Source: Stichopus chloronotus
Taxonomy: Eukaryota > Echinodermata > Holothuroidea > Aspidochirotida > Stichopodidae
Length of the DNA stretch: 64,000 nucleotides
Reading direction: 5' to 3'
Assembly: GCA_021234535.1 (NCBI GenBank)
Contig: CM037830.1
Span: forward strand, 124,001 to 188,000
Position numbers and translations under genes: made by a program. Below the pieces are notes generated by a model that was given only the letters and a program-made list of their open reading frames with translations, searched no databases and was not told where the DNA came from. Shown one piece after another: positions 63,743 to 64,000 of this stretch (the stretch's first letter is position 1; each line of letters starts with the position of its first letter).

Positions 63743-64000
63743 TTCAAGGTATTAGGCCTTGAACTGCTGCTGCCAAGCATCCTGACATTTTGTTTTCCTT
63801 TATAGCTTGTTGTAGTAACCTCTATCCTTTATTAGCTGAATTGCACCATAACTTTAGAGCCCTTCAGATTCTTCAGGAGTTCCATCCCACATTACTAGAC
63901 AGCAAAGAGCCTACCCACCTTACCAAGTAACATGAAGTTAAGGTAAACAGTTTATGTAGGGATATAGGTAATTTCATCCTATGTCACAAAGCCTAGTTGC

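Overview
The window is eukaryotic nuclear DNA: AT-rich, dense in diverged repeats and microsatellites, with spliceosomal introns and degraded transposons. The one real host gene is the 3' two-thirds, in genomic span, of an early endosome antigen 1 (EEA1) orthologue on the minus strand. Twelve coding exons were found between 60420 (5'-most in the window) and 9469 (stop codon). All junction phases agree. They encode 524 residues of continuous coiled coil that end in a complete FYVE zinc finger with eight cysteines, WxxD, RKHHCR and RVC motifs. The N-terminal part of the protein must lie beyond base 64000. The repeat mix, the frequent TAGGCCTA-type words and the large intron sizes suggest a marine invertebrate, perhaps a deuterostome such as an echinoderm or hemichordate. 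This is an inference and the species is not determined.

Layout. Bases 1-9468 lie downstream of the EEA1 stop codon: a 145-bp satellite-like array at the left edge, two short inverted-repeat elements (one a hAT-type element with a perfect 8-bp target duplication at 2279-3042), diverged repeats, and 41-bp and 29-bp tandem arrays. From 9469 to 60420 the EEA1 exons are separated by introns of about 0.35 to 9.7 kb. The last intron, which splits the FYVE finger, is mostly filled by a 5.6-kb element with hAT-like ends (10524-16155). Related sequence recurs in inverted orientation in the next two introns (16557-17935 and 19840-22993). Other introns hold LINE reverse-transcriptase fragments (23797-24201 +, 39565-40435 -), a Ty3/Gypsy-like RT/RNase H remnant (33381-33620 +), a second hAT-like element (39047-41037) and arrays of a dispersed repeat whose core is a DR1-type nuclear-receptor half-site pair. 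Bases 60421-64000 contain a third LINE remnant (61810-63000 -) and the second copy of a 367-bp short inverted-repeat element, whose first copy is at 20494-20860.

There is no operon, CRISPR array, prokaryotic system or intact mobile-element gene. Function in the window centres on EEA1, in vertebrates a Rab5 effector that tethers early endosomes by binding PI3P. The most notable structure is repeat-derived: inverted repeats flanking FYVE-encoding exons, a probable GC-AG intron, eight consecutive frame-neutral exons, and a family of dispersed repeats carrying exact DR1 motifs all in one orientation. No convincing novel biological system was found.
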